DNA of 64,000 nucleotides from Ipomoea triloba (Eukaryota > Streptophyta > Magnoliopsida > Solanales > Convolvulaceae): NCBI RefSeq assembly GCF_003576645.1, contig NC_044924.1:22585356-22649355 (forward strand). Reading direction: 5' to 3'. Under the pieces are notes generated by a model, which had not been told where the DNA came from, ran no database searches, and was given only the letters and a program-made list of their open reading frames with translations. Position 1 is the first letter of the stretch, and each line of letters begins with the position of its first letter. A program made the position numbers and the translations under genes. Of the stretch, positions 1 through 8,202 are shown piece by piece.

Positions 1-1
1 T

Positions 2-165
2 CCGAATAAGTATTCCGATGCTGCTCGCACTACAATTAATCCTGCCTGCACAGCTTGGTTCAGGCAGGATCAAATTATTCTAAATGCCATTCTTGGCCGC
101 CTTTCCGATGCACTTACCTATAAAAATTACCAACTTGCCAATGCATTTTTTTTAAAACAATTATT
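2..165 (+). pseudogene. copia-type gag fragment
   Basis: Reading frame 2 is open for about 55 codons and contains an AWFRQDQ-x-ILNAILGRLSD stretch followed by LTYKNYQLANA. This pattern is typical of the N-terminal gag region of plant Ty1/copia elements (UBN2/copia gag family). The frame enters from the left window edge and runs out into AT-rich DNA, with no protease or integrase after it, so it is a remnant. Confidence 0.5.
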
Positions 166-244
166 CATTCTGAGTGGTTGATCTGGATTTAATTAATGAC
201 TAAGATTTAACCTTACTTTTTACTTGAGAACTCCTTCGCATATG

Positions 245-494
<250 letters not shown>

Positions 495-1739
495 TTCAGG
501 TGAGAACATCTCTTAACCTGATAACATGCGGAGTTCTTCGATCAGTAATGCACGGTAAGTTCTATACGAATGCACAATAACTGCTAGATCTCTGTGACTA
601 CAACATGAATGCACATGCATTCGTGTAGTAATTCTCATGGATTCATGTAGTAGTTTCGGTACATTGCATCATCAAAACGTATTAGTATTAACTAGTTGTA
701 AAAATTATTTTTGGTAATTTTGACATAAACATATTGTACTAATTTCTTAACTCTTAAACATTACAAAGTATTATTGTTGTTATGGAATCGAAACAGAATG
801 AAAGAAGAGGCAAGACAGATGGATAGCAATAGGAGATATAAATGTTAGGAATAACAAGGGTAAAATGGTCATTTTATAATTAAGGCAAACCAGCTAACTA
901 AAAACGCAACCATTCTTTTGGAAAAAAAAACACTACCGTTCTTAACTTTTCAAATTTTAATTAGCTTATTGTCTCAATAATCTAATGCAATAAATTATTT
1001 TACTAAACATTTAAATAGTTTACTGATTAGTCAAACCAATCAAATTTTAATTTATCGGTCATTTACCAAACACTACTACCCATATATATCAATTAAACCT
1101 ATTATGATGTGCAGTATTACATAGGAAGAGGAGAGGGTAGGGGTGAAGTGTAGAGTTTTTTTTTTTTTTGAATAAGGGTGGAGTGTAGCGTTGTTGCAAC
1201 TTTAAAGGCAAGCGAGTTGAAAGCAAAAGGGAGAAGAAGCACAAACAAAGGTTGGGGGCAGCTGCTTAGCTTGCGTGAAGCAAACACACAGAGCGATGGG
1301 GTGGTGGTGATTGAAACAGTAGTTCCGAAATGCATACAATAATAGAATAGCCACAGCACACAGCCGCATGATTTAAAAATTATATAGAGTGATAGATGGA
1401 TGGATGGACGTGGGCACGTGCGAACTCCCACGTGGAACAAACATCCCATCCCATCCCATATCTAATCTAATCATCTATCTATCTCTGTTCTCTAGTCATT
1501 TCCATCACTAGACTTTGGTGGTAGTATGTAATACACGTACACCAGCACATGCAGAAGCAGCAATATAATACACAGCAAGCTAATAAGCTACGACCAAAAG
1601 ATGTGAAAGTTTTGGAGGAGAAAGGCTGTGGAATGGGGAGCAGCAAGTATTTCCCTATACCCACCCACCTGCAACACTATTCTTGTCTATACCTTTTCTC
1701 TTTTGACTAGATTTGCTGCACATTGCATCTTAATTTTAA
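495..1739. other. unique-looking non-coding stretch
   Basis: No convincing coding frame is seen on either strand. The first half is AT-rich. From about 1120 to 1700 the base composition becomes mixed and contains two G-boxes, so it could be a promoter or transcribed leader of a host gene, but no coding exon is attached inside the window. Confidence 0.4.
1408..1435. promoter_or_regulatory. pair of G-box (CACGTG) motifs
   Basis: Perfect CACGTG palindromes occur at 1415-1420 and 1429-1434, with a further ACGTGG core at 1409-1414. G-box/ABRE clusters bind bZIP and bHLH factors in plant promoters. The motifs are seen directly; a regulatory role is inference because no neighbouring gene can be assigned. 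Confidence 0.35.
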
Positions 1740-1900
1740 AGAAAAATGACCAAATAGGTACTTATAATAAAATATAGAAGTACAACAATGATCTACTAAA
1801 ACACAAAAAGTCAAGAACACTCTTACTTAGCTCAAACTCATGACTTCTCATATGGGAGAGTCACCTCTTGCCACTAGATCACAAAAGTTCATCTAACTTT
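1740..1900 (-). mobile_element. tRNA-derived SINE, minus strand
   Basis: On the minus strand a box A-like TGATCTAGTGGC is followed about 35 bases on by a box B-like AGTTTGAGCTA, then a tail that resembles the copy at 6592-6792. The CTCYCATATGRGAA block between the boxes is shared with that copy. Ends and target duplication are not clear here. Confidence 0.5.
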
Positions 1901-2443
1901 TTCATATAACTAGTTGTTCTAGGTTCTGCAGGTTAATTACTATCTAGTGTAATAACATTTTTATTATCGGTGATCGGAGGATCAAACTCCGATGGTGTGG
2001 GCATTGATTCTTTGGGCTAAACGTAAACAATTATGAATATTTCAAAAAAACATTACCAAAATGTCTTAGCTTGAAAAATTATATTGCAAAAAATCTCCAA
2101 TTTTTTGTATGAGTAACCAAAATGGTGATGGTCCTGGTTGCGAAGAAAAAGTCTGGGGAAGGGATATATAGGATCTAGACTTTTGTATGTTAAAACTTTT
2201 TGGTCTTTTAACTTAGATGGTTTGAATAATTAAGTTATGCTAAAGTTTCATCCCACACCAGGAATGTATCTAATTATTCATGACGCACCACGATCTTTCA
2301 TCGGTTTCCGGTCTTCCTGATGATATAGCGTTGGTTTCCCGCATATGAGGCCTTTCTCTTAGTCTTATGATGTCCATGTAAGCGTGTTTTACATTTTTAA
2401 ATTAAAAATAAAAAAAATAAAACCAGACAGAATTATTTTAAGA

Positions 2444-2538
2444 CCCTAATTCCCCCATGGATGACGGAAACCGTCCAGGCACCGAGGCGGATGTTGATGG
2501 TGTTGAGGACGACGCCGACCATGGGGACCGCGAATGGA
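2444..2538 (-). pseudogene. acyl-activating enzyme fragment, distal part
   Basis: On the minus strand this reads FAVPMVGVVLNTIN-IRLGAW, which continues the AMP-binding acyl-activating enzyme fragment at 5548-5788 across the CACTA insertion. Similarity ends near 2444 at the edge of the captured segment. Joining the two halves leaves a one-base frame difference, so the copy was already broken or has decayed. Confidence 0.65.
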
Positions 2539-4008
2539 CACTAGTACAAAACTGCACATCCGCTACTGTTGTAAAAGACTTTTCGCTACTGTTGTACAAC
2601 AGTAGCGGATGGGACAGTCTCTAAATGTCACTGACTTTTCGCTACCATTGTACAACAGTAGCGAAAAGTCTGATCATCCGCTACCGTTCTTGGCTAGAAC
2701 GATAGGGGATTATAATTTTTTTTTTTAATATTCGATAATCCACTACTGTTCCTATAGAAGAACAGTAGCGGATTATTTTTAAAATAAAAATAAAAATGGG
2801 AATCCGCTACTGTTCCAGCTTAGGAACAGTGGCGGATTCCCAATTTTTTTTTTAAAAAAAAACAAAATTAAAAAGAATTAATTTTTTAATAAATTAATTA
2901 ATTAAAAAATTCCCTAAATAATTTAAAGTGCTCCTATATAAATGTTGTTTATTAACACACTATAATCTAAAATTAACCTGAAGTTATAACTATCAACACA
3001 ATAATATCAATTAATATATACAATCTTTTCTTTGAATCATCCCATATATACACAAGCTTTCTAATATATATATAAAAACCTTTCTAAGAAAAACAAAATA
3101 TCATATTAGTGTTTAGAAGCATCAAATAAGAACCTAATGACCACCTTAGTTATCTTTGATCTGCTTATGCACCGAGGAATCATGCTTCTCCACCTTAGTA
3201 TCCAACCCATTCTACAAAGAGCAAAGGTTATAAGCTTGGTGGCTAGCAGTTATACTCGATAATAGATTAGTACACAAGTTAACATTATAGAAGCCACAAA
3301 AACAGACATGCATACACTGCACAAAAAAACCTAGGGAGCAAATGTTTAGCAGACATACGGAGTATACACACAAGCAGACATAACATTTTAGCAAGCAAAC
3401 TGTTTGTTTGCCAAACTATGCAATGAACACCCATTAGAAAATTAATATTGTATTAGATTTCTTTTCAAACAAATAAAAAAGAAAAAGAGTCCATGTGCAG
3501 AAGGCAAACGGAAGTAGAAAGAAAAACCTTGTCATTTTCTATTTTGAGAAGGATTGCATATGCCAAAATGGCTTCTTTGTACTGCAAATAAGCCAAAAGG
3601 AAAAAGAAACTAGTCAATGTAATAAACTCAGTTATAATCAATTTCCTGTATATAAACCAACTGCCCTTCTTCTCAACTCCAAAGCTCTATCATATATAAA
3701 CCAATCAAGAACAAGCTAGCTAGCTAATAAGAAACAAAAAATCAAGAAAATCAAGAAACATTATATATGCATTACTATATAGAGCTAGCTTGATCGAGAT
3801 GATAATGAATACAAATACATTAATTAATATTGTCATTCGCCAGGATTGTTTCGTGTATACTAAATAAAAATGTATACATTAAACAAATGGAAGCACTACA
3901 AATGTGACACTAACCGCAAAACTACTGGAGTTAAACATTTCAAGAAACCAAACTAGGGCTCAAGTTTAGCAATATTTAGGACTCAACAAAGCGGATTAAT
4001 TTTGATTG

Positions 4009-4090
4009 TTAATAGATAAGTACATGAATAGATAGCCATATAGCTTCCATAGCCAGTAGGTCCTCAAGGTCCAAATCAAATTCATCTTCC
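4009..4090 (-). pseudogene. exon-like segment, possibly from a RING E3 ligase
   Basis: On the minus strand an AG acceptor at 4091-4092 opens a frame with the acidic run EDEFDLDLEDLLAMEAIWL and a stop about eight codons later. The LDLEDxxxMEAIWLS pattern recalls plant RING-finger ubiquitin ligases of the DA2/GW2 group. That match is from memory and tentative. It lies inside the CACTA element with no intact gene around it. Confidence 0.35.
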
Positions 4091-4539
4091 CTGTTGAAAA
4101 TTCAGGCATAAGAATAGACCACAGAATACATTCAGACATTAGCATCTAATACACATTGTATGAACATATTCTGGATTGATATAAACATTAAGACTTAATT
4201 CAAAAGGCAGATATTTGTCCCTGAAATCAGAACTCGACATGAACTTTAAAAGAAATAATTTCGAAATATCACAAGACCTAGATTTCAATACTATATCAAC
4301 ATGGTTCTAATCCTTTTTGAATTGTTATGTAAAATACCGATGCCATTTGCACCAAAGTGAGAACTTTCCCACTGACATCTAAGGGTTCTTGATACCTCAA
4401 ACTCCAAAGTTCATAATACATTAACTAATAATACCAACACAGATAAAATTGAAGAACAGTTAAGTATAGCGAAAAGCCAATTTGATTACAGAGTAAATGC
4501 CAGTAATTGATTTTAAAAATCGAGCATTCAGATTATTAC

Positions 4540-4692
4540 CTGTTCTGTCTTGGCCGTAAAGATGGACGAATTGCAGGAGCCCCACAAGAACAGAGGATCT
4601 ACCTTTGGTTTGACCCTACCAAGGGCTTCCACTCCTAACCTTTGGCTAAATGCATCTTTCACAAGTTTCAGATTCTTCAAGAGATTAAAACT
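4540..4692 (-). pseudogene. captured exon-like segment, unknown gene
   Basis: Exactly 51 codons are open on the minus strand between an AG acceptor (4693-4694, after a T-rich tract) and a GT donor (GTAATA at 4534-4539). The peptide contains KLVKDAFSQRLGVEALGR and ends FTAKTEQ; it looks like real coding sequence but I do not recognise the family. It lies about 50 bases downstream of the GC-rich block of the CACTA element, whose own end reads CGCAG/GTTACG, so a spliced chimeric transcript is possible. Confidence 0.4.
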
Positions 4693-4739
4693 CTAAATTA
4701 GGTCAACAAATTAAAACAAAAAAAACATTAATAAAAAAC

Positions 4740-5215
4740 GTAACCTGCGCAATGGAGGCGGAAATGGCGGACGGTGGTGGCTTCTGTGGAGGGGAAATGG
4801 CGGACGGTGGTGGTGGTTGCGCTGCGCAGATCTGGTGGCTGCGGGGGAGGCGAAAATGGATGGTGGCTACGGTGGTGGTGCTTACAACGGAGGCTGGTGG
4901 CGGAGGCAGACGACGGCAAAGGCGATGGAGGCGGAGGCGCGGTCGCCGTGACTGAGGCAGAGGTGAACGAAGGCTGCAATGGTGGTCGTGGCTGGTGCGG
5001 GCGGCAGATCTGTTTGCGACGGCAGTGGTGGCTGCAACGGTGGAAGGCGGAGGCGGTGGCGGTGGCGGTGGCGGTGGCGGTGGCGGTGGAGGCTGCGGTG
5101 GTGTGGCTGAGATGGAAGCATTGGTGTGGTTGCGTTTGTGTGGAAGCAGTGGTCTGGTGTGGCGGTGGGTGGATCGAATATGTTCAAAGCAGATCTGGGA
5201 TCTCTGTATGACTGT
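4740..5215. repeat. GC-rich GGTGGC-repeat block of the CACTA element
   Basis: A strongly G-rich plus strand with a (GGTGGC)n run at 5055-5090 and recurrent GATCTG motifs. All six frames are open for stretches because of the composition (Gly/Val/Ala-rich or Pro/His-rich), so none is called as a gene. A similar block sits near the right end of the larger CACTA element (45475-45760), suggesting a shared promoter or first-exon module. Confidence 0.6.
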
Positions 5216-5547
5216 ATGTTTGTTGGAATTTTTTTTTTTAATAATTAATATTTCGGGGCTACCGTTTCGTCACGAAACGGTAGCGAAATGAATTTTTCAA
5301 TTTTTTTTTTAATTTTAATAACTTATATTTCGCTACCGTTTCCTATAGAAACGGTAGAAATGGTAGCGAAATATAAAAGGCGTTTTTTGTTTTTTTAATT
5401 CGCATCCGTTCCTACTAATAACAGTAGCGGATTACTTTTCACTTATTTACAGAATTGCCACCGCGCGAATTTTTTTAAGAATACACTACCGTTCTTTCAA
5501 CAACAGTAGCTAAATGTGAGTGTTTTATGTGCTATTTTGTACTAGTG

Positions 5548-5788
5548 GGAGCCCTTTCATAGCGGGAACGTTGGGGGCTAGAACGGAGACGACGTCGCCT
5601 CTCTAAATGTCCAAAGATACAATGGAGGAAGCAAGGCGAAGGCAACAGAGATGAGTTTCCGACCAGGTGAAGGTGACGTCGTTATAGACAACAGAGGCGG
5701 CATCGCCATATATATTAGCGGCCTTCTCCAAGAAAGTGAGAGGAGTTAGTGAAGTTGAATTGGGCGGATTTGGCTTCAGTTGCTCCAT
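5548..5788 (-). pseudogene. acyl-activating enzyme (AMP-binding) N-terminal fragment
   Basis: The minus strand starts with ATG at 5788 and reads MEQLKPNPPNSTSLTPLTFL, then YGDAASVVYNDVTFTWSET and LRLASSI. This matches the N-terminus of plant acyl-activating enzymes (AMP-dependent CoA ligases of the AAE/benzoate-CoA-ligase-like clade). After SLDI there is an in-frame TAG where the family continues RGDVVSVLAPNVPAM. The frame then meets the CACTA insertion at 5547. Only about the first 100 residues of a roughly 550-residue family are present, with none of the ATP-binding core, so it cannot be an enzyme. It lies head-to-head with the UGT fragment inside the Pack-MULE. Confidence 0.8.
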
Positions 5789-5796
5789 TGATTTCT

Positions 5797-6410
5797 CTCC
5801 GGCGGATTTGTTGGTGAATAGTTTTTGCGATCTCGAGCATGTTTGTAAGGAATCCTATAATCGCAATTTTGTGCCCAAATCATGGCCTATCGTACCTTTC
5901 TGCTTGGTAGAGCCACCGAGAAAACGACCGCCGAAAAATCAAGAAAAGTCGTCCTACATCTAATGGTTGGACTGGTTTCACCAACAGTGGAAGCAAGTTT
6001 TGTACGTGTCATTTGGGTCTCAAGTAGAGATATTGCTAGAGCAATTGGAGGTGATTAAAGTTGGGTTAGAAGAATCTGAAGTGAATTTCTTGTGGGCGAT
6101 TAGAACCAATGAATCGGAGCTTCACGACGATGGGTTCGATGACAGAGTGAAGAACATGGGATTGTTGGTGCCGGAGTGGATTGATCAGAGAAAAATTCTC
6201 AGCCACCAGAGCATGAAAGGGTTCAAGATCGGGGTGAGAGTGGAGTCGTGCAATGGGTCGATGAGAGGGTTTGTGAAGTCGGAAGGCGTGAAGAAAGTAG
6301 TGAGGGAATTGATGGAAGTAGAAATTGGTAAATACGCTTACATAGAAAACATAAGACTAAGAGAAAGGTCACATCAGCTGGAAACCGGGCAGGAAGACCG
6401 GGGAACCTGA
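5797..6410 (+). pseudogene. UDP-glycosyltransferase (UGT90-like) fragment, PSPG box deleted
   Basis: The frame reads ADLLVNSFCDLEHV, PKSWPIVPFCLVEPP, then after an in-frame TAA (5961-5963) VLYVSFGSQVEI, EVNFLWAIRT, WIDQRKILSHQSMKGF. It then jumps to KIGVRVE, SMRGFVKSEGVKKVVRELME. This order matches plant family-1 glycosyltransferases, closest by eye to the UGT90A group. The stretch expected between KGF and KIGVRV, about 38 residues carrying most of the UDP-sugar-binding PSPG box (HCGWNS motif), is missing. The N-terminal acceptor domain is absent too. It is a captured, inactivated gene fragment in the Pack-MULE. Confidence 0.82.
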
Positions 6411-6591
6411 TTCTAGGCGGATTTTTTTTCTTTTTTTGGTTTATGGAGCGGTATATACGTTATGAAAGATCAGGACACGGCATGAATAATCGGATATAGT
6501 TCATGGTGCGGGATGACAATTTAGCCATTAAATTAATTTCTCAAAACTACTAAGTTTGGTTATGTTGAAATCTTAATTAAATAGTCAAAAT

Positions 6592-6792
6592 GCGAAGTAC
6601 CTTGTGCTCAAATGGCATGTAGTGACTCTCTCATATGGGAGGTCATGATATCGAGCTTTAGTGGAAGCGGTATTGACTCTTTGTGCTCCAACAGGTTGAG
6701 AAAGTATACATGAATAGATACTACAATGTAATAGAGTCAGAGTCTTTCTCAAGTGAGAATAAAGAAAGTTTTTGGGAAGTACTCAAAAAAAA
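6592..6792 (+). mobile_element. tRNA-derived SINE with target duplication
   Basis: The 201-bp insertion ends in an A-run and is flanked by 17-bp direct repeats, AATTAAATAGTCAAAAT (6575-6591 and 6793-6809). The same site is uninterrupted in repeat R copy 2 (one mismatch) near 49395. It shares GACTCTTTGTGCT, CAGGTTGAGAAAGTA and ACTACAATGT-RAYAGAGTCAG blocks with the copy at 11930-12085. Long TSD plus poly(A) tail shows LINE-assisted retroposition. Confidence 0.85.
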
Positions 6793-7057
6793 AATTAAAT
6801 AGTCAAAATATAACTTTGGTCAAAGTTTATTACATAGTGAAAAATAAATTTTCAAAAATTATTAGTTAGTTGACCTTATCCTCTCTCCATTTGCAAAAGA
6901 TGACTCTCACCTCTACATCACCCAATTTGTAAATCATTTACTATTCACATTACATCCCTGCAAATCTAATCTATTTTAAAAATTAGACCCAACATCACAT
7001 TACTTTAAAACATTAATAAATAAATAAAATAAAAAAATGATGTGGCATTTGCAAAAA

Positions 7058-7165
7058 CACCAGGTCTACCCGTGCTCACTCCAGGAGGCACTTGTAGGAG
7101 TCAAACCCGGGTTCTCCCGAAATTCTTCCCCACAAAGAGAGCTCATTTGCCACTTGAGCTACCCA
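7058..7165 (-). mobile_element. SINE-like tRNA-related segment
   Basis: On the minus strand GGGTAGCTCAAGTGGCAAATG (box A-like) is followed by GGGTTTGACTCC (box B-like), in the order of a tRNA-derived RNA polymerase III promoter. It belongs to an insertion in repeat R copy 1 that copy 2 lacks. It is not a functional tRNA: no cloverleaf 3' half is seen. Confidence 0.5.
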
Positions 7166-7329
7166 ATTGGGTTAGATTAAAAGAAATTGACTATAGTAAA
7201 TATCGCCAACTGGAGTTATGAATCAACAACACAGATATAAACCTAACGGATGACAGACAACTAAAGGAATTCATGAAATTGTTTATGAAATTAATCAAAA
7301 TTCATTTTATTTTATGTTTTTTTAAGACG

Positions 7330-7860
7330 GAAAAAGAAAGCACCTTAAGTAGGAAAACAACGCACGTTAACAAGGAAAACAATGCACCTTAAGAAGGAAA
7401 ACAAAGCACCTTAAGAAGGAAAACAATGTACCCTAAGAAGGAAATTTACGCACCTAAAACTTTAAACTGGCGTACCTTAAGAAGGAAAACCACGCACTTA
7501 AAGCTTTAGGTCAGCACACCTTAAGTTTCAACAACTAACGCACCTTAATCACACAAACCACACACATTAAGAAAGAAAACCACACACCTAAAGCTTTAGA
7601 CCAACACTTAAGTTTCTAACAACTAACGCACTTTAAGCACACAGCATAAAACCGCCGCACACCTTGAGCACAAAAAGCACGCACCTTATGAAGGAAAACC
7701 ATGCACCTTAATAAGGAAAATCACGCACCTAAAGCTTTAGGCCAACGCACCTTAAGTTTCAACAAATGATACACCTTAAGCACACAAACAACGCACCTAA
7801 AGCTTTAGACTGACACACTTAAGTTTCTAATAACTGATGCACCTTAAGCACACGATGAGA
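7330..7860. repeat. degenerate CTTAAG / AAGCTTTA minisatellite
   Basis: Imperfect units of about 20-22 bases alternate, of the form GCACCTTAAGAAGGAAAACC and CGCACCTAAAGCTTTAGACC. The same array is present at 49910-50480 in repeat R copy 2. No coding frame. Confidence 0.8.
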
Positions 7861-8076
7861 ATAAGGGAGAAGAAATACTTTAGTCAATAAATTCCTAACC
7901 AATTATAATTAAAACTAATAAGAAACAATTATGGGTAATTGATAAATTATAACAATTAAAAATAATTAATAGGATAAGATGATTTTGTGGAATATTATCC
8001 TAACAATTGACCACATGCTACAATGTGCCTAGACTCATCTATAATCTATATTCATACTAGTAAATAATGAATAATG

Positions 8077-8078
<2 letters not shown>

Positions 8079-8138
<60 letters not shown>

Positions 8139-8139
8139 N

Positions 8140-8198
<59 letters not shown>
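8079..8198. repeat. (TA)n microsatellite with one N
   Basis: About 60 TA units with an undetermined base at 8139. The N probably marks a join of unresolved length. It truncates the 5' side of the retrotransposon frame that follows. Confidence 0.95.

Positions 8199-8202
<4 letters not shown>

Larger units (their letters stand above)
2539..5547. mobile_element. CACTA (En/Spm) element, non-autonomous, 3.0 kb
   Basis: The termini are CACTAGTACAAAA at the left and TTTTGTACTAGTG at the right, with the 3-bp target duplication GGA at 2536-2538 and 5548-5550. Subterminal regions (about 2560-2840 and 5255-5520) hold many hairpin-forming CCGCTACTGTT / AACAGTAGCGG units of the kind bound by TNPA-type proteins. 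No TNP2 transposase frame is present. The right part has a GC-rich block (4750-5200), and exon-like segments lie on the minus strand, so it may be a gene-fragment-carrying derivative. It sits inside the acyl-activating enzyme fragment of the Pack-MULE and is therefore younger than it. Confidence 0.93.
2238..6526. mobile_element. Pack-MULE carrying AAE and UGT fragments
   Basis: The ends are long inverted repeats: the left end reads TGCTAAAGTTTCATCCCAC and the reverse complement of the right end reads GGCTAAATTGTCATCCCGC. Similarity continues for about 65 bases and resumes in a GGTCTTCCTG block. The flanks are 9-bp duplications, ATTAAGTTA (2229-2237) and ATTAAATTA (6527-6535). The empty target, with a single ATTAAGTTA, is present in the related repeat near 49340-49360. 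Long TIRs and a 9-bp TSD are the hallmark of Mutator-like elements. Without the nested CACTA it is about 1.28 kb and holds two unrelated gene fragments and no transposase, which is the definition of a Pack-MULE. Confidence 0.85.
2066..7960. repeat. dispersed repeat R, copy 1 (interrupted)
   Basis: The segments 2066-2237, 6527-6591, 6793-6860 and about 7165-7860 line up in order with 49196-50480. Copy 1 is broken by a Pack-MULE (2238-6526), a SINE (6592-6792) and a further insertion (about 6860-7165). It begins near a TTGAAAAATTATATTG block and ends in a CTTAAG-rich minisatellite. Class and coding capacity are unknown; no coding frame is seen. Confidence 0.75.

Noticed and set aside
3212..3719. 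Short frames in the left part of the small CACTA element
   Set aside because: No recognisable domain or splice context strong enough to call.
4728..5291. Several overlapping Gly- or Pro/His-rich frames
   Set aside because: Open on both strands because of biased GC composition; no domain and no consistent frame.
7058..7165. A tRNA gene on the minus strand
   Set aside because: A and B box-like motifs are present but no complete cloverleaf or acceptor stem; it is a SINE head.
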